This document shows, in pieces, positions 37,131 through 49,320 of a DNA stretch of 64,000 nucleotides (positions are counted from its first letter, which is position 1; each line of letters starts with the position of its first letter). The stretch comes from Glossina fuscipes (taxonomy: Eukaryota; Arthropoda; Insecta; Diptera; Glossinidae): NCBI RefSeq assembly GCF_014805625.2, contig NW_023998458.1:1221480-1285479 (forward strand), given 5' to 3'. The notes under the pieces were generated by a model that saw only the letters and a program-made list of their open reading frames with translations, was not told the origin of the DNA and searched no databases. A program made the translations under genes and the position numbers.

Positions 37131-37688
37131 CCCTTTGCACCCGAACCATTTTTTAGTGTGAGTATTCAGCTACCCGACAGTAGTTTTAATAAAGAATGGT
37201 AACAAATCAAACGTAAGAATTTTAAACAAAAGTAGTTTATGTTTTATTTTCATTTACACACTACAAAAATAATATTTTAATATTAAATTTTATAATTTTC
37301 CTTAGTGTGATATTTGAGGAAGCGCTCTCCAAAGTGTATCCTACGTTTTTCAGAATATGTGTCACAGTAAAACACCGGTCCACATCTTCCGCTTTTTTTG
37401 GTTCGGTCAGAGCATACTCTACAATCTTTTTTTTCTCTTTTTTGCATCACATGTAGCTTACCATTTAATCGGATACTGTTATCGGTAGTTGCAGATGTAG
37501 AATTACGGCCAGCTCGACGGTCTTGTCAATAATCTCCTTTTAGCTGATTCACTAATAATTTCAAAAATTTTAAATCACTGAATGATCTAAGCATCCACCA
37601 TCTGATATATACCGGACTAATCTCACACCAAGTAAAAAAATTTACAACGCGTAATGGCGCTTCTTGGGTACCGTTCGGGTGCAAAGGG
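37131..37688 (-). mobile_element. Internally deleted piggyBac-family element
   Basis: This is a 558-bp unit bounded by terminal inverted repeats. The left end is CCCTTTGCACCCGAACC at 37131-37147 and the right end is GTTCGGGTGCAAAGGG at 37673-37688, a 16-bp perfect match. A TTAA abuts the left end (37127-37130), the target site used by piggyBac transposons; the right flank is TAAA, so one copy of the duplication has mutated. Subterminal blocks TAGTGTGAG (left) and CTCACACCA (right) form a second, imperfect inverted pair, as piggyBac ends often do. Inside, the minus strand holds only the C-terminal third of the transposase, starting right at the right TIR. The deletion therefore removed the N-terminus and catalytic core. 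It could move only with a helper enzyme. Confidence 0.85.
37283..37672 (-). pseudogene. piggyBac transposase C-terminal remnant
   Basis: This is the tail of a piggyBac transposase, read in one frame from the right TIR to a TAA at 37283-37285. The first part, APLRVVNFFTWCEISPVYIR with FSDLKFLKLLVNQL, matches the conserved block after the last catalytic Asp (RWPL...FFNMLDI..NA, then FL..L...L). After one in-frame TGA (37526-37528) comes the Cys-rich zinc-binding tail: KKDCRVCSDR, GRCGPVFYCDTYS and FGERFLKYHT. In active relatives these read C..C, YC..C and CF..YHT. Two ligand cysteines have changed here (C to Y, C to R), so the zinc fold is damaged. The protein is not functional. Confidence 0.85.
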
Positions 37689-38814
37689 TAAAAAGCCAAC
37701 CATGCGGTTTATTTTAAAGGGGCCTGATTTTTAGTCGTACTTTGCAAAAGTTTTAGGATTCGTAAATAGGACCGTATTGTGAAAAAGACCACGCATCCGT
37801 GCCTTATTAACAACAAATATAAAAAACTTCTTTATCTACTTTTCGCATATTGATAACTCTTTTCGGTTTTTTAGAAAAATTTAGGAAAAAACTCAAAATG
37901 CTTTCAGTGAGTAGTAAGATACTAAGGAGCTCCAGTAAAGGAAAATGGATTATAAGACGCTATTTCTTTTGTTTAGATAACAATGTATGAATTTTTATTT
38001 TTAAGGTCAAAACGGATCACTTCAGTTGCCTATAACTCAGCGAAAATGGGGAAAACAAGACTTGCATATTTTTCGAATTTTGCTCGACACAAAAACTTTA
38101 TCAATCTTATTTTTAGTCACGACTTTGATATTGCAAGTAGTTTTTAGTTTTTACCTTAGGCGAGCAGACAGATAGTAATTATTGTTATTGAAAAATAAAT
38201 TATAAATGTTAAGAAAAAAGAATTTAAATTAAATGCTGTTTAAATTTTTTGCCTGCACGGAGGTGCAAAAGCAAATAATGGCGGTTAATGAATTTGAAGG
38301 TAATTACAGGCGTCAACCTTTTCACCCACTTACCGAAGAATAAAATTTAGAATCAGACGTCTATCGATGATTTGAACGAAACTTGTTTTTTAATTGGAAA
38401 TAACCATTACTAAGAGATTCTACCGTACATATATATATAAATGTATATATAAATGTATGTGTATGTATGAATAAGATGAAAACATAGTTCGAAAGCTTCC
38501 GTTTTCCTTGTATAAGCAAATGCACTTACTTTAGTCCTATTCCCTGTTGTGCACGTGACCATATGCAGTAAAAGCACAATGTCTATTCACACACATAAAA
38601 CAAAGTTACTTACCCCACTATTAGGTAAAGAAAAAACTTTCTGGCGTTTCTCATCAAAATCCGAAAACAGTTTCTCTTATATCTTAAGTAATTCGCTTTA
38701 AGCGAAATATGTGAAATTTTGATCGGAACCTTTTACCGATTATTTTGGTAGAAGTCTTAGCCCTTAACAATAAAATTTCCGAAATTTCCTAATTTACGAT
38801 ACGCTGTCAAATAG
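37689..38814. other. Flank between piggyBac and mariner relics
   Basis: No gene is seen. The stretch at 37700-38130 has the look of older transposon or repeat DNA (AACTCAGCGAAAATGGGG and similar), but I cannot assign it. A short TA/TGTA run lies at 38430-38470. Confidence 0.45.
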
Positions 38815-39440
38815 TCAAGAGATTTTGTCAGCTTTTCTCTGCAGCTCGCTCTGCACTCTTGAGAGTCTTTTGTAAAAAGCGAAATAGATAGTTGTCGGAC
38901 CAGGTATAATCTTGATTTTAAAATTTTTGAATCCAAGTTGTTTCAATTTTAGACGAGCCATTAAGAATGCGTTTAATTTGCCCTTGTTGCGGTGGAAGAC
39001 GATATCCTCCCTTTTGACCAATTGTGTGGTTATTGGGAGCAGAGAACAGGATCATATTTGAGCAGCTCACGATGCACAAGACCTTTCCAATCCCAACATA
39101 CGCACAGCAATATCTTACATGGGGTCAATCCGGGTTTTGTCACCGTTTATGCGGCTTCATAAGCCCAGGACCACATTCACTATGCACATTGTTATTCACT
39201 TTTCATCGCCTGCTACTTCTCAGATATCTTCAAGATGTCTGCATTTCTTACACTGTTTTGCAGAAGGAAAATCGAGCCACGAAAATTTTTTGTTGTTTAT
39301 TCATGCGGTAACCAAATATCGAGGTTGTTTACATGCCCATGCTGCGGAATGAAATGTGCGGGGCTTCTTTAATTTCTTGTAGAAGTTCATCGACTTGATC
39401 AACGAATGGTTGACGGACGGCGCATCTAGAGTAACGCCGT
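38815..39440 (-). pseudogene. Mariner transposase fossil, most of the protein
   Basis: On the minus strand several frames together give the order of motifs of a mariner transposase. First comes a linker/HTH part, RQPFVDQVDELLQEIKEAPH (about 39430-39350). Then VNNLDIWLPHE (39331-39299; family WVPHEL), GDEK with a stop replacing the usual Trp (about 39214-39197, the first catalytic Asp), KPGLTPCKILLCVCWDWKG (39137-39080), ELL, and finally VKREDIVFHRNKGK... (from 39021). In the family the last reads VFHQDNARPH; here the second catalytic Asp is Asn. The C-terminus, RLSRVQSELQ, runs to a stop at 38815. At least three frame changes and several stops make it inactive. I did not find TIRs. Confidence 0.75.
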
Positions 39441-40207
39441 TCGCGTAACAAAAACAAGCACACCTTTGCGCTGATTTGATAAAGAAAGTAAAATAAGAGA
39501 ATTTTTTTTGTAACTGAGGATCGCTTCTAAAACGCAATTAATTTTGACTCAAATAACTAATGTCGTAATATTGTTTTTTCATAACCTATAGAGTGAACAT
39601 GCAGGTCTAATGTTATCCGAATTGTGGGACTCTAAAGACGTCTATTGGCGAAAAACGCCACGAACTTTTTCCTCTAACTGTAATATATCCATATATAAAA
39701 ACGTATGTACGTCCGTATGTATATACATATAAATTTGTACATGTATGAATAGATATGTGCATAAATGTGATATGAATGACTTTCTGAAATCGTCATCCTT
39801 GTTATTGTGTAATTTAAGTTCAATTCACATATATCAACAAACGTATGTTATGTTTAGCACGAGAGCACATGTATACACATATAAATGAAAATGTATATAC
39901 GTTTGTGCATACGGCATGACTTGGTCCTTCTCTTTTTGTGTAAATTGTTTTATAATCTAACCTTCAGATTGGTTTTTATCACATCCCTGCACTCGTTGTG
40001 GTATAACAAACTGCAAATGGCATAGTAATTGTTTTCATTGTTACAATTGATAATGATTTACATATGGAGATCAAAGTGTGTGCTTGTGTATGTATGCAGC
40101 TGAGTAGGCTTACAATTCAATCTAGGTTTGTAAGTGAAATAAATTTAACAATTGTTGCTTTATACATTATGAAGTTTTACAAATGTTCGAATAGATTTAT
40201 ATATATT

Positions 40208-40231
40208 TATATATATATATATATATATATA
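40208..40231. repeat. (TA)n microsatellite
   Basis: A pure TA run of about 12 units. Confidence 0.9.
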
Positions 40232-40861
40232 AAACTTTAAGTAGAAGCAACAACAATGTCGTAAGAGAATTAAACTTGATTTAGAGCATGATAAACTAAT
40301 TTACTGTATCAATTCTTAATTTATTAAATTTTCCTATCCTATAATAAGAGCTAATGGATACATGCCTTATATGCCATAAATTTATCAACTAACTGTATAT
40401 TCATTCATTCATTTATGTCAAATAGTTATATTAATTTTATTTAAAATATCTATATATGTAAAATAACTTAAGAATAATATTAAAATACATTTAAGAATGA
40501 CAGAGAGAAATCACTTAACTTTATGAATTTTAAGGGAATGTCATATTTTGTCATGTTAATATGTAAATTGACTTAATTTCATGCCACACAGATTCTGTCA
40601 CACAACTTAATGCATACACATGCATAAACATACTACATAAATGAGAGTATGATTGCACACGATTGTACGCCTAAAAGTAAGTCTAGCAGACAGAGATGTA
40701 AATATGTGTATGCAAAAGCTTATGAAAGACCCTAAGTCGAGTATAGAGAACACGGAAGGTATATTATGTATATATGTAATATGTTAAAGCTCATTTAAAA
40801 AGACGTCAAGTTAAACGATATACTCTTCGTACATATACGTATATACGAAAAACAAAAACAA

Positions 40862-40921
40862 CCAGCCAGCCAGCCACCCAGCCAGTCAGTCAGTCATTTA
40901 GTCATTTAGTCATTTAGTCAA
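40862..40921. repeat. Graded tandem array CCAG-TCAG-TCATTTAG
   Basis: Tetranucleotide CCAG units (about five) turn into TCAG units (three) and then 8-mer TCATTTAG units (three). The gradual change suggests slippage with successive mutations. Confidence 0.85.
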
Positions 40922-41972
40922 TTCAACAAACAAAAGAATTTCATAAATTTTACCATAAAATTCTATGAGAAGTTAAAACAAACATATGCTAAAGGTAACC
41001 ATATACGATTATCTTACAAACGACAGAGAATTGGACGGACAAACAGTTAGGGAATCGAAAGCAGGAGGAGGTGAGCGAAAGAATAACTGTGGCATATTGT
41101 GGTGATACTTGAACAGTTTCATGTGTGCGTATGAATGTGAAAAGTAAACCTTTGTCAGCAGCAAGAACAATATGAACTAATATAATGAAAGAACATACTG
41201 ACAGACAACAAACGACGCAGCAATATTACTTTCACAACGAATCTTAAATACCTTCAAATTCGACGTACGTAAACTTTAGCTAAATGAGGCTCCATTTTTT
41301 TTTCATTGTCAAAAACGTAATATAAGGAATTCTTTCTCAGCGACTGCTCCCTTTTAATCTTTTTTGTAATAATCAGACATTTAGCAAAGCTTAACTTCCA
41401 GGGTGCAAGGTTATTATAGGGAACTCTATTTTCTTGGTTCAAATTTTGATTGAAGAAGGAAATATTTTTGTACAAGGCACTTGTTAATGCCGTCAGAGCG
41501 ATTTCTGCCTTCACAGAATATGAGCAAGGCATATATATGAAGCACAACATAATAAGTTAGTAGGATGACATTGCTTGTGACTTGTAAAATAATAGTCGGA
41601 ACGTCATGAAACTCTGAAATATTCCGTTTAAAGATTAGTAGTATTAAAAAGTCATATGGATTTATCAAAAGTGTCGACATCTACATTTTACCCTATGAAC
41701 TTATTTAGTGATATATCATACCGGGCTTTACACCTAAAAAGTCTAAAAATATGGAATTTGCAGAGTCGTTGACTTTGGTCAAAAAGCTTCAAGCAGGCAG
41801 GCACGCACGATAATTGTTGCAGCAAGGTCCAGAAGCACACGTCAACACGAGTCCCTCTGCTAAAACGTATAAAAGTGAATCCATTAGCAATCTAGCTAAA
41901 TGCTTTCATTTTGAAGCCTTTCTTCGCTGATGCTTGACTAAATCTTGTCTAGACCACAGGCCTCGAACTCAC

Positions 41973-42369
41973 GTCAAAAACACTCGGTAAATTGATCAAC
42001 ATAGGTTCCTCCTCAAAAAGAGATACGAAGGCCATTAGATTATAGTCGACTTGAACTATTCCCACACTCTGGTCTGAGAATGCCTGTAAACGCATTGATT
42101 TGCGTATTTTCCTTTGTTTCCAAGTTCAAAGCCAACTTTAAGCCCTTGAAAGGCTCGTTAGGGAGACGTTAGATTGCAAATTTAACTTTCTTCCAGATGG
42201 TTTGGACAAATGGCCACTTGGACCTGCCTGGAATATAATAATAGCCCACATTAGTGTTAAAAGTGTTCTTTATTGCGATTGGAATAAGTTCCTCTTCGGA
42301 AAGATATGACAAGGACATATATATTCACTGGATTCTAAAGAAACTGGTTGACTTTAAGACTCTGGCATT
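41973..42369 (-). pseudogene. Coding-like block with donor site, unidentified
   Basis: Two overlapping minus-strand frames read like protein. In one, an ATG at 42093-42095 opens 41 codons (includes VGIVQVDYNLMAFVSLFEEE) that end exactly at a consensus donor GAC/GTGAGT (exon end 41973). In the other, from about 42369 to a TAA at 42040-42042 with two in-frame stops, the text includes MSLSYLSEEELIPIAIKNTF, RSKWPFVQTIWKKVKF and FKGLKLALNLETKENTQIN. The pair LMAFVSLFEEEPMLINLPSVF and YMSLSYLSEEELIPIAIKNTF align with a shared M..(L/V).L.EEE core, so an old local duplication of one exon is possible. I know no family that fits. Decay or chance remains possible. Confidence 0.35.
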
Positions 42370-42971
42370 GCTTAAATAGTATGGGAGCACTGGGAACCAT
42401 CATCATACGAAGTAAGCAATTATCACAAGAAATATTATGGAGATAAAAACCATTTAATCAGAGGCAAAAAAAAAAACTCTGATTATCTTACGTTCAACCC
42501 AGTCAAACGTAATAAAAGAGATTAAAGTAAAAAGTTCCTTCTCTAATAGTTACTCATTCCTTTCGTCACCAATTCCTTATTTAGAATATCAAGTACGTCT
42601 TCGATTAGTTACGTATTTTTTTGACATTCCAATCGGATCCATAAAACTAACATACCTTCGGGTAATGTCGATGATTTTGAGAAGGGTCTACTATCTACTT
42701 AAGCTTATAAATACATAAATATGCACATATGCACATATAAGCAAACATGCTTACAATTTTATAAAATACCTTTATACGTACAATAACTCAGGCCAATCAA
42801 GTTCATTCATATTTTATCCGTTCTCTAAATAGAGAAAAAGAGTATTTTATCTTTGTTATTAATAAAAAAAAAAAAAGAAAAGGAAAAAGAAAACGAAATT
42901 ATAAGACTTTATAACTAGAGAGAGCATTGTTCGCATGCACCATACATATATATACGTACACACACATACAA

Positions 42972-42978
<7 letters not shown>

Positions 42979-43023
<45 letters not shown>
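42979..43023. repeat. (CA)n microsatellite
   Basis: A CA dinucleotide array of about 22 units, preceded by ACATACA variants. Confidence 0.93.
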
Positions 43024-43025
<2 letters not shown>

Positions 43026-43534
43026 TCAAATAGATACATAAGCTCACCTTAATATACATCTATACCTATGCAACTATATATTACGTTACGAGGAAATATT
43101 TAATGACTTGTTGGAAGTTGTAATGGTATAACAAGCAGAAACACATCATCATATCACTCTTAGAGGTACCTCTACAATTTTTCTGCCTTTATTTGTCTTT
43201 TCTATTGCTGGCATAGTGTGTTAGTTTGATCGTAGTTAAGTATACATATCTGGTATTTAAGACATCAGTTTATAACTAAGCTGTTCTGTATAAGCCCACC
43301 CACGCAACGTAGTTTAAATGAAACTAAGTAGTGACTTTTTTCCTATCTATTTCTTCTTCTTTCACATTTCAAAGTCTTTCTTTTCACATGTTACCCTGCA
43401 CTTATACGTATCTTTTATAGTGTAAGGAGAATTTACTTCACTAAGATTAACGCAAAAATGTTGTAAGACTGATGGCACTGAGAGAAATTATAATTTGCAC
43501 GTAGCGATGTTTTGAAACGATTTTTGTTGCAAAT

Positions 43535-43619
43535 GGCTCTAGAATACGAAGTTGAACAACAGCTGATCATTACAGTTTAAACATTGGCTCTAGAATACGA
43601 AGTTTAAGAACAGTTGACC
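43535..43619. repeat. Direct duplication with 51-bp period
   Basis: GGCTCTAGAATACGAAGTT occurs at 43535-43553 and again at 43586-43604, followed by GAACAACAGCTGATC and TAAGAACAGTTGACC respectively. This is a local tandem duplication of about 51 bp with slight divergence. Confidence 0.8.
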
Positions 43620-46600
43620 TATAGGTTAGTCATTCTAGAATTAATGGTCCAAAAATGTATATCAATTTCTTCTAAAAAGGTGGTCAGACATCCAGCACTA
43701 GGTGCAATATTACGTCGAGAAATATCTCGCACACTAGTGCGTTTTCGTTCAGTGTGCCTTGTTCTTTCCGACTCTTTCCTACTCTCAAAATTTCTGGTTA
43801 AACTTAAATAGTAGAAAGCTGGTATTTGCAGTCTTTTATAATCCCGGGCGAGAGATAGAGGTATACTATAGTTATCTTTCAGTTTGCGTCATCGCAAGCA
43901 TAATAAAGTTCACCTTAAGATTCTATGTTTATTTAGCAATTTTTATCTATCCGTCTACTTCGCTATGGATCCGTTCTCTATGTCCACCCGCCCATTCCAT
44001 TAATGCCTCATAAAAACGCCCATCATAATAATATCCTTTGGCGTGTCTACAAGTTTTTTCGTCGGTCGTCCGTTACTTCCTTTGTCTTTTCATTAGTTGG
44101 TACGCTTTTCTTTGCCACGCTGCATTCTTCTCCTCGTTAGATAATCCGTTTCTCCCTTCTTGGCAATCCGTCTCTGCGCCTGCCTTTTCGTTTTTTTCGC
44201 TCGCCCTTCTATCTCTGCGCTTGTCTACGCTCCTATTTATTTATTCTCGATTTGCCTTTCAGTTACCCATCTCTGTTTTCATTTGGCCCTCTCTTGATTC
44301 AATCCATGATGAGTCCTTTCACTCATCCCTCTCCAGCTGTTCGGACAGTTGTTGCCAGACTTTTTCCCGATATTTTCTTTGGTTGCGTGTACACTCAAAA
44401 ATGCATGACAATTTTCAGAAAATGATAAGACAAATTGATTTGTAACATATTTTAATAGCTAACTTATAATCTGCAGCACATACATACACCATACGTATGT
44501 AGAATTTAGAACGATGGATGTCGAAAATAGTTTCAGACAAGCAAATCACACGGCCACAAAGAAAACAAGAAAGAAAAAAGAATTTTTTTATTACTAAAAG
44601 TACTTATTTAAAGTGCCGGGTGATAAGCCCTAAGGCATATATATAGCTTTTCTACTTGTTTTACTTACAGTTCAGCATGACTTTTATTAAGAGTCGCTCA
44701 TAGTGTTTTGTCATCTTTCTTTACCAGACGTAAATACAGTTTTTTCATATATTTTCTTCTTTTATTGTTTTGTTTTTTTTGTTTTTTTTTTCTGTGTTTG
44801 TTGCTTTTTGCAAAGTTAAGCAATTTCCATTGAATCATTTACCATTTAACACATTTCTGTTGTTGAGCAATCAACTTTGACAGTTTTTGTGGAAAAAATA
44901 ACAACAGAACTGTTTATAGGGTACGGTTTCTCCCTCGACATAAAACATGCTTAGATAGGTATTGTGAATAAAGAAACAATAAAAACACTCCTTCTTTGAC
45001 AATTAAAAAAGTTAATGTTTAGTTAATTGGAATTAATTGTTATGTGAAGAATAATTTATAACAAAAATAAGAAAAAACGAAAAACAATAATAATCAGTTA
45101 ACGCCGAATTTTTTAATACCCATCGTCCTCTGTCTGTCTCTTTCGCGAATCTCACAAAAAGTGTGCAGTGCTCTTGACGCGAAAACCTCTACTCGTCGCA
45201 CTTGCCACTCACGATGTAATGTGCAAGGAAAATCTCAACTTAATGCTCCTTAAGCATCGCCTTATGCAGCATTGCTTATTGTTAGGAAAGCTAGTTGCAC
45301 TGGTAGCTCTTTAATCTGTTGAGTTTGATGAATAAATAAAGGTAAGAGCCAATCTTGTCCGATCAGGAAGATCGTTTAAGTTCAGCTCAACGTTCCCTAT
45401 AATCGTCAGCATATACACCGACAGACAGACAGATGGACCTGCACAACAACAATTCAATGACAAAATTTATGAAATCTTTAATCGTTATGTGAGGAGGTTA
45501 CAAACAATATTCATTAATTTAATAAACCCTCATTTATGGGTATATAGACTGGATTTATATACTCGTATATCTCCATGTGTGCTTTAGCAATTAATCAACA
45601 ATATGACATTTAATATAAGAATTTGCTAATGCATACAAAACATTTAAAGGTGGAATGCGTTGAGTTTTTAACCATTTTCATTGGAAAAAGTAATTAAGTG
45701 AACTTTGCAATACATAAAGTGACAGCAGTATAGGCCTTAACAAATTTATGGAAAGACAATTTAAAATTCCAATTAAAATAAATAACATGAGCACAATTAA
45801 CAAAACTTCAAACGTTTACTAAAATGGGTCAAAAATATTAAATATTTTCTAGCGCATAACAATTAGCATTGATCAGTGAGTAAAAGGCATTGATAATTCA
45901 ATTCTAGTTCAATGCAAACATTTAATTGACTTCCTAATAAGAAATTTTACATTTTAAACGAAATCTGATCAAGCGATTGTCTTCTATAATGCTATTTAAA
46001 ATTTGTGAAAATTTTATTAGAAAACAAATTTCTAAAGGATAATAAAGGATACAGTTACAATAGTGAATTCATCCAAATCTAAGTTGTCGAGCGCAAAACT
46101 AAGTTTTAAGTTCACGTTCTAGTATATATATGCAGACCTATACATAACATACCACTCAATAAAGTAGTGGGATAACATCTAAATGCCGCCACTATTCACA
46201 GATGCCTACGGATCCCCAGACAGTATCAATCGTCAAACAAAATATATCAAAATTTCATGACATTCCGAACATTTCTTATTCGAACCGTTCTCGTTCTTTG
46301 TCGTTTGTCCTACGAACTTATTGAGTGATGTTTGGTACATTCCTTATATAACCTTTAATGCATATGCAAAGGAAGTGCTGTCGCTACCGTCAAAGTAAGC
46401 ATTAAAAGTAAAAACGGTTCAAAAATCAATTTTCAATAACTACGCAATAAAATAAAAGCTCTGAGCAGTTACAGCCTTGCACACATAAATAACACCCTCT
46501 TTGCAATGACAATAAACATATGGCTTTATATAGAAATTTATAATGAAAGTGTAAAAATAATATGTGTCTCCGTCATATACGCTTTGAATATCATAACGCA

Positions 46601-48419
46601 ACCATTGTTTAGCTTTCGTCACGATTCAGCAAACACTACCCTCGGAATTAAGAAGAGAAGTCACGCTTTGTTCAAATGGAATTTTATTTGCTCAGCTCTG
46701 CATCTCTGAACAGTTACGTTAAGTACATTTGTGCACGATACAGACGAAAAAGAACCTTATACTATAAGTTAAATCTAATGCTTTTCCATTATCTTCTTTT
46801 TCCTTTTGCTAATTTGTTTGCCAGTACTGTGGGATTGCTTCTCCGTTCATCAGTTCACATCTTTTAGTTCGTTTGCCTCTCTGTCACTCCATTCGCTTGC
46901 TTATCCGTCTAACTGCACCTTTCATCTCTGTTTGGCGATTATGTCTGTCCGTCTTTATATTCATTCCATCATTCGATCATTCATGTGTTTGGACACCCTT
47001 CCGTTCTTCGGTCCCACATACCCCCTGGCCATTTATTTCTCTTCATCGCCCAATTTGTTTACCATGAACTTTTAAAATTCTTTAAGCAGCGATAGTAAGT
47101 CGAAGAGTGGTTTGATGAACTGATTTCGAAGAAATGCGAAAATTTATTCTTTAGTTACGGCACCGCTACAGACATCAACTAGTCCCTTGGCACAAATATT
47201 GTTAAGCTCCCAAAGTGTAATGAAAATAATCCTTACTGCTCCACGATGGAGGATTGCCTCCACTACGCAGAAGAGCAGAAGACCAATTGATGACTTCTTC
47301 TCTTACATATATTTGATGTGAAAGTTTGTTAAGGTGAATAAATGGGTTCGCTTTACCCATTTATCCTGTTTTAATTGTTGTTCCTTTTTATGTTTCTTTA
47401 ACAAACTTGTTCAATTACAACGGGGATGATTTCTTTCAGGTAATTGAATAGCGTACGCATTACTAATCTTGCTTATTATGAACTTTAAGAACGAGTTTTA
47501 ATAATTACTACATCTGCTCTACTGATCTGACATTAATTATTACCTTATACTGAAAAGTTTGCGGAACTCTGTGTGATTCATAAATAAATTTCAATTTCAT
47601 TTCGAAATAATTTCGAGAGGAAACTTGTGAAGCCAGGAAAATAATGTGGAAGTTAATTGCCCGCAAGGCCTTTTTTTTCTTTTTCTGTTGCTTTGATATG
47701 CACACATACACGTGCTATCCGATATCAGTCATTTGTATATTATTTGCTGTAAATGTAATTGAGGGAGTAAACAGGGAATAAAGGTCAGAACGACAGAAGA
47801 CAAAATCATTAAAAAAAAAATTTTTTTTTTTTTTTTTTTTGCAAAATTAAAATGAATTGTACAGAGCGGTAATCAAGCAGAACATCCTCGATATCGACTG
47901 TATAATGCATTGCAATGACAATGAAATTTATATCCTCCGGGAAGACGACGCTACTGTTGATTTGAATTGTAAAATGAAAATGAAACGTTGCATACACGCA
48001 AACCGAGCGAGAGACAGACAATTGGACAAACAGACAGAAAATGAAGTAAAATTTTGCAATGTTTTTTTGCATTATTATATCGTTGCCATAAACGCAATCA
48101 TCACGTTCATAAAATAACAAATGTAGCATGAACATATGCATACATATAAATGCACATGTATACGATATATATACATATATATATGTATACGATATATATA
48201 CATATATGTAAAAAATACAAATGTATTTAAATTTACAATAGACCGACTTTACATTATTTTGGGGTTGTTGTTAATTGCAGTTATGAGCGTGGAGTTCTAT
48301 GGCCTGATGTCTTTGTCAGTTTGTAATTGTTTTTGGGGAGATTATCCCTTATGCAAGCATACATTTACACACATATGCACACACACAAATTTACGTGCAC
48401 ATGGTTTAAGCATGAACAT

Positions 48420-48432
48420 CATATATATATAC

Positions 48433-48478
<46 letters not shown>
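48420..48478. repeat. (TA)n/(ATAC)n array
   Basis: TA repeats with ACAT interruptions. A related tandem block with units like ACGATATATATACATATATA lies at 48160-48205. Confidence 0.88.
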
Positions 48479-48694
48479 GTGTGCGATATGTTATGTGACC
48501 ATATCTGCATTTATTTCTGTTATCTGTTGGAAGGTATGTGCATGCCGAGATTCTTCGTATACGCATAACGAACTTTTATGAACACGTACCCTTACATATA
48601 ATAATAGCTTCAATTGCCGCAAGTCATATGCCATGTTGTTGGGCAGACCTATTTTATTGTTGCAAATTACTGTTACAACAATACCGTTGCTGTT

Positions 48695-48738
48695 ATTACT
48701 ACTGCTACTACTACTACTACTACTACCACCACTACACT
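48695..48738. repeat. (TAC)n trinucleotide array
   Basis: About ten TAC/CTA units pass into CCACCAC. Confidence 0.88.
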
Positions 48739-48896
48739 ACTAGTACCGCTTCCACTACTACCTTATGCCATTCAACACTGCCATTGTCATTTTCATTATT
48801 AAGCTTTTAAATGTTTTAAGCTTTTAGTACAGTTTATACTCACTTATGTCTAAATAAGTCTCTCCAAGTGTATATGTGTGTATGCATTTATATTAT

Positions 48897-48942
48897 TTGT
48901 TTGTTTGTTTGTTTGTTTGTTTGTTTGTTTGTTTGCTTGTTT
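48897..48942. repeat. (GTTT)n microsatellite
   Basis: Ten or more GTTT/TTGT units end with GCTTGTTTACTT. Confidence 0.92.
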
Positions 48943-49061
48943 ACTTGTATGCATATGGGTACAAAGACCTAGGTATAACGGGATGATTGTCTGTTAAATG
49001 ATTTTTCATGATTTTCAATTTTATACACTTTTTTCAGTCAATATAAACGTTAGGGGATAGA

Positions 49062-49071
49062 AAGAGAGAGG

Positions 49072-49108
<37 letters not shown>
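49062..49108. repeat. (GA)n microsatellite
   Basis: A GA array with GG and AA interruptions. Confidence 0.92.
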
Positions 49109-49261
49109 CGGAAAAGGCGGTGGCGACGCGTACGGGAGGAAGCACAAGAGATAGCTGACATGCAATAGAGACCGTACAATATATTCAGGCATTTAAGGCA
49201 AACTTCCATCCAACAACAATAGCATTTATCATTGTTGACAATTTTAATGCTATTATCAAGA

Positions 49262-49320
49262 CCATCGTCATCATCATCATCATTATGATGATCATCCTCA
49301 TCATCATAATCGTTATTATC
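49262..49320. repeat. Imperfect (ATC)n array
   Basis: ATC/TCA trinucleotides with interruptions encode Asp-rich text on the opposite strand, which is not a gene. Confidence 0.85.

Larger units (their letters stand above)
39441..41972. other. AT-rich interval with simple repeats
   Basis: No gene is supported. The frames at 41254-41680 (-) have no known motif. There is a TA array at 40208 and a graded minisatellite at 40862. Confidence 0.55.

Noticed and set aside
44038..44445. 135-codon plus-strand frame, Phe/Ser/Leu-rich
   Set aside because: It comes from pyrimidine-rich composition. Overlapping frames are also open and no domain, signal peptide or splice context supports it.
48136..48810. 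Frames of 60-120 codons on both strands
   Set aside because: They are driven by TA, TAC and T-rich arrays.
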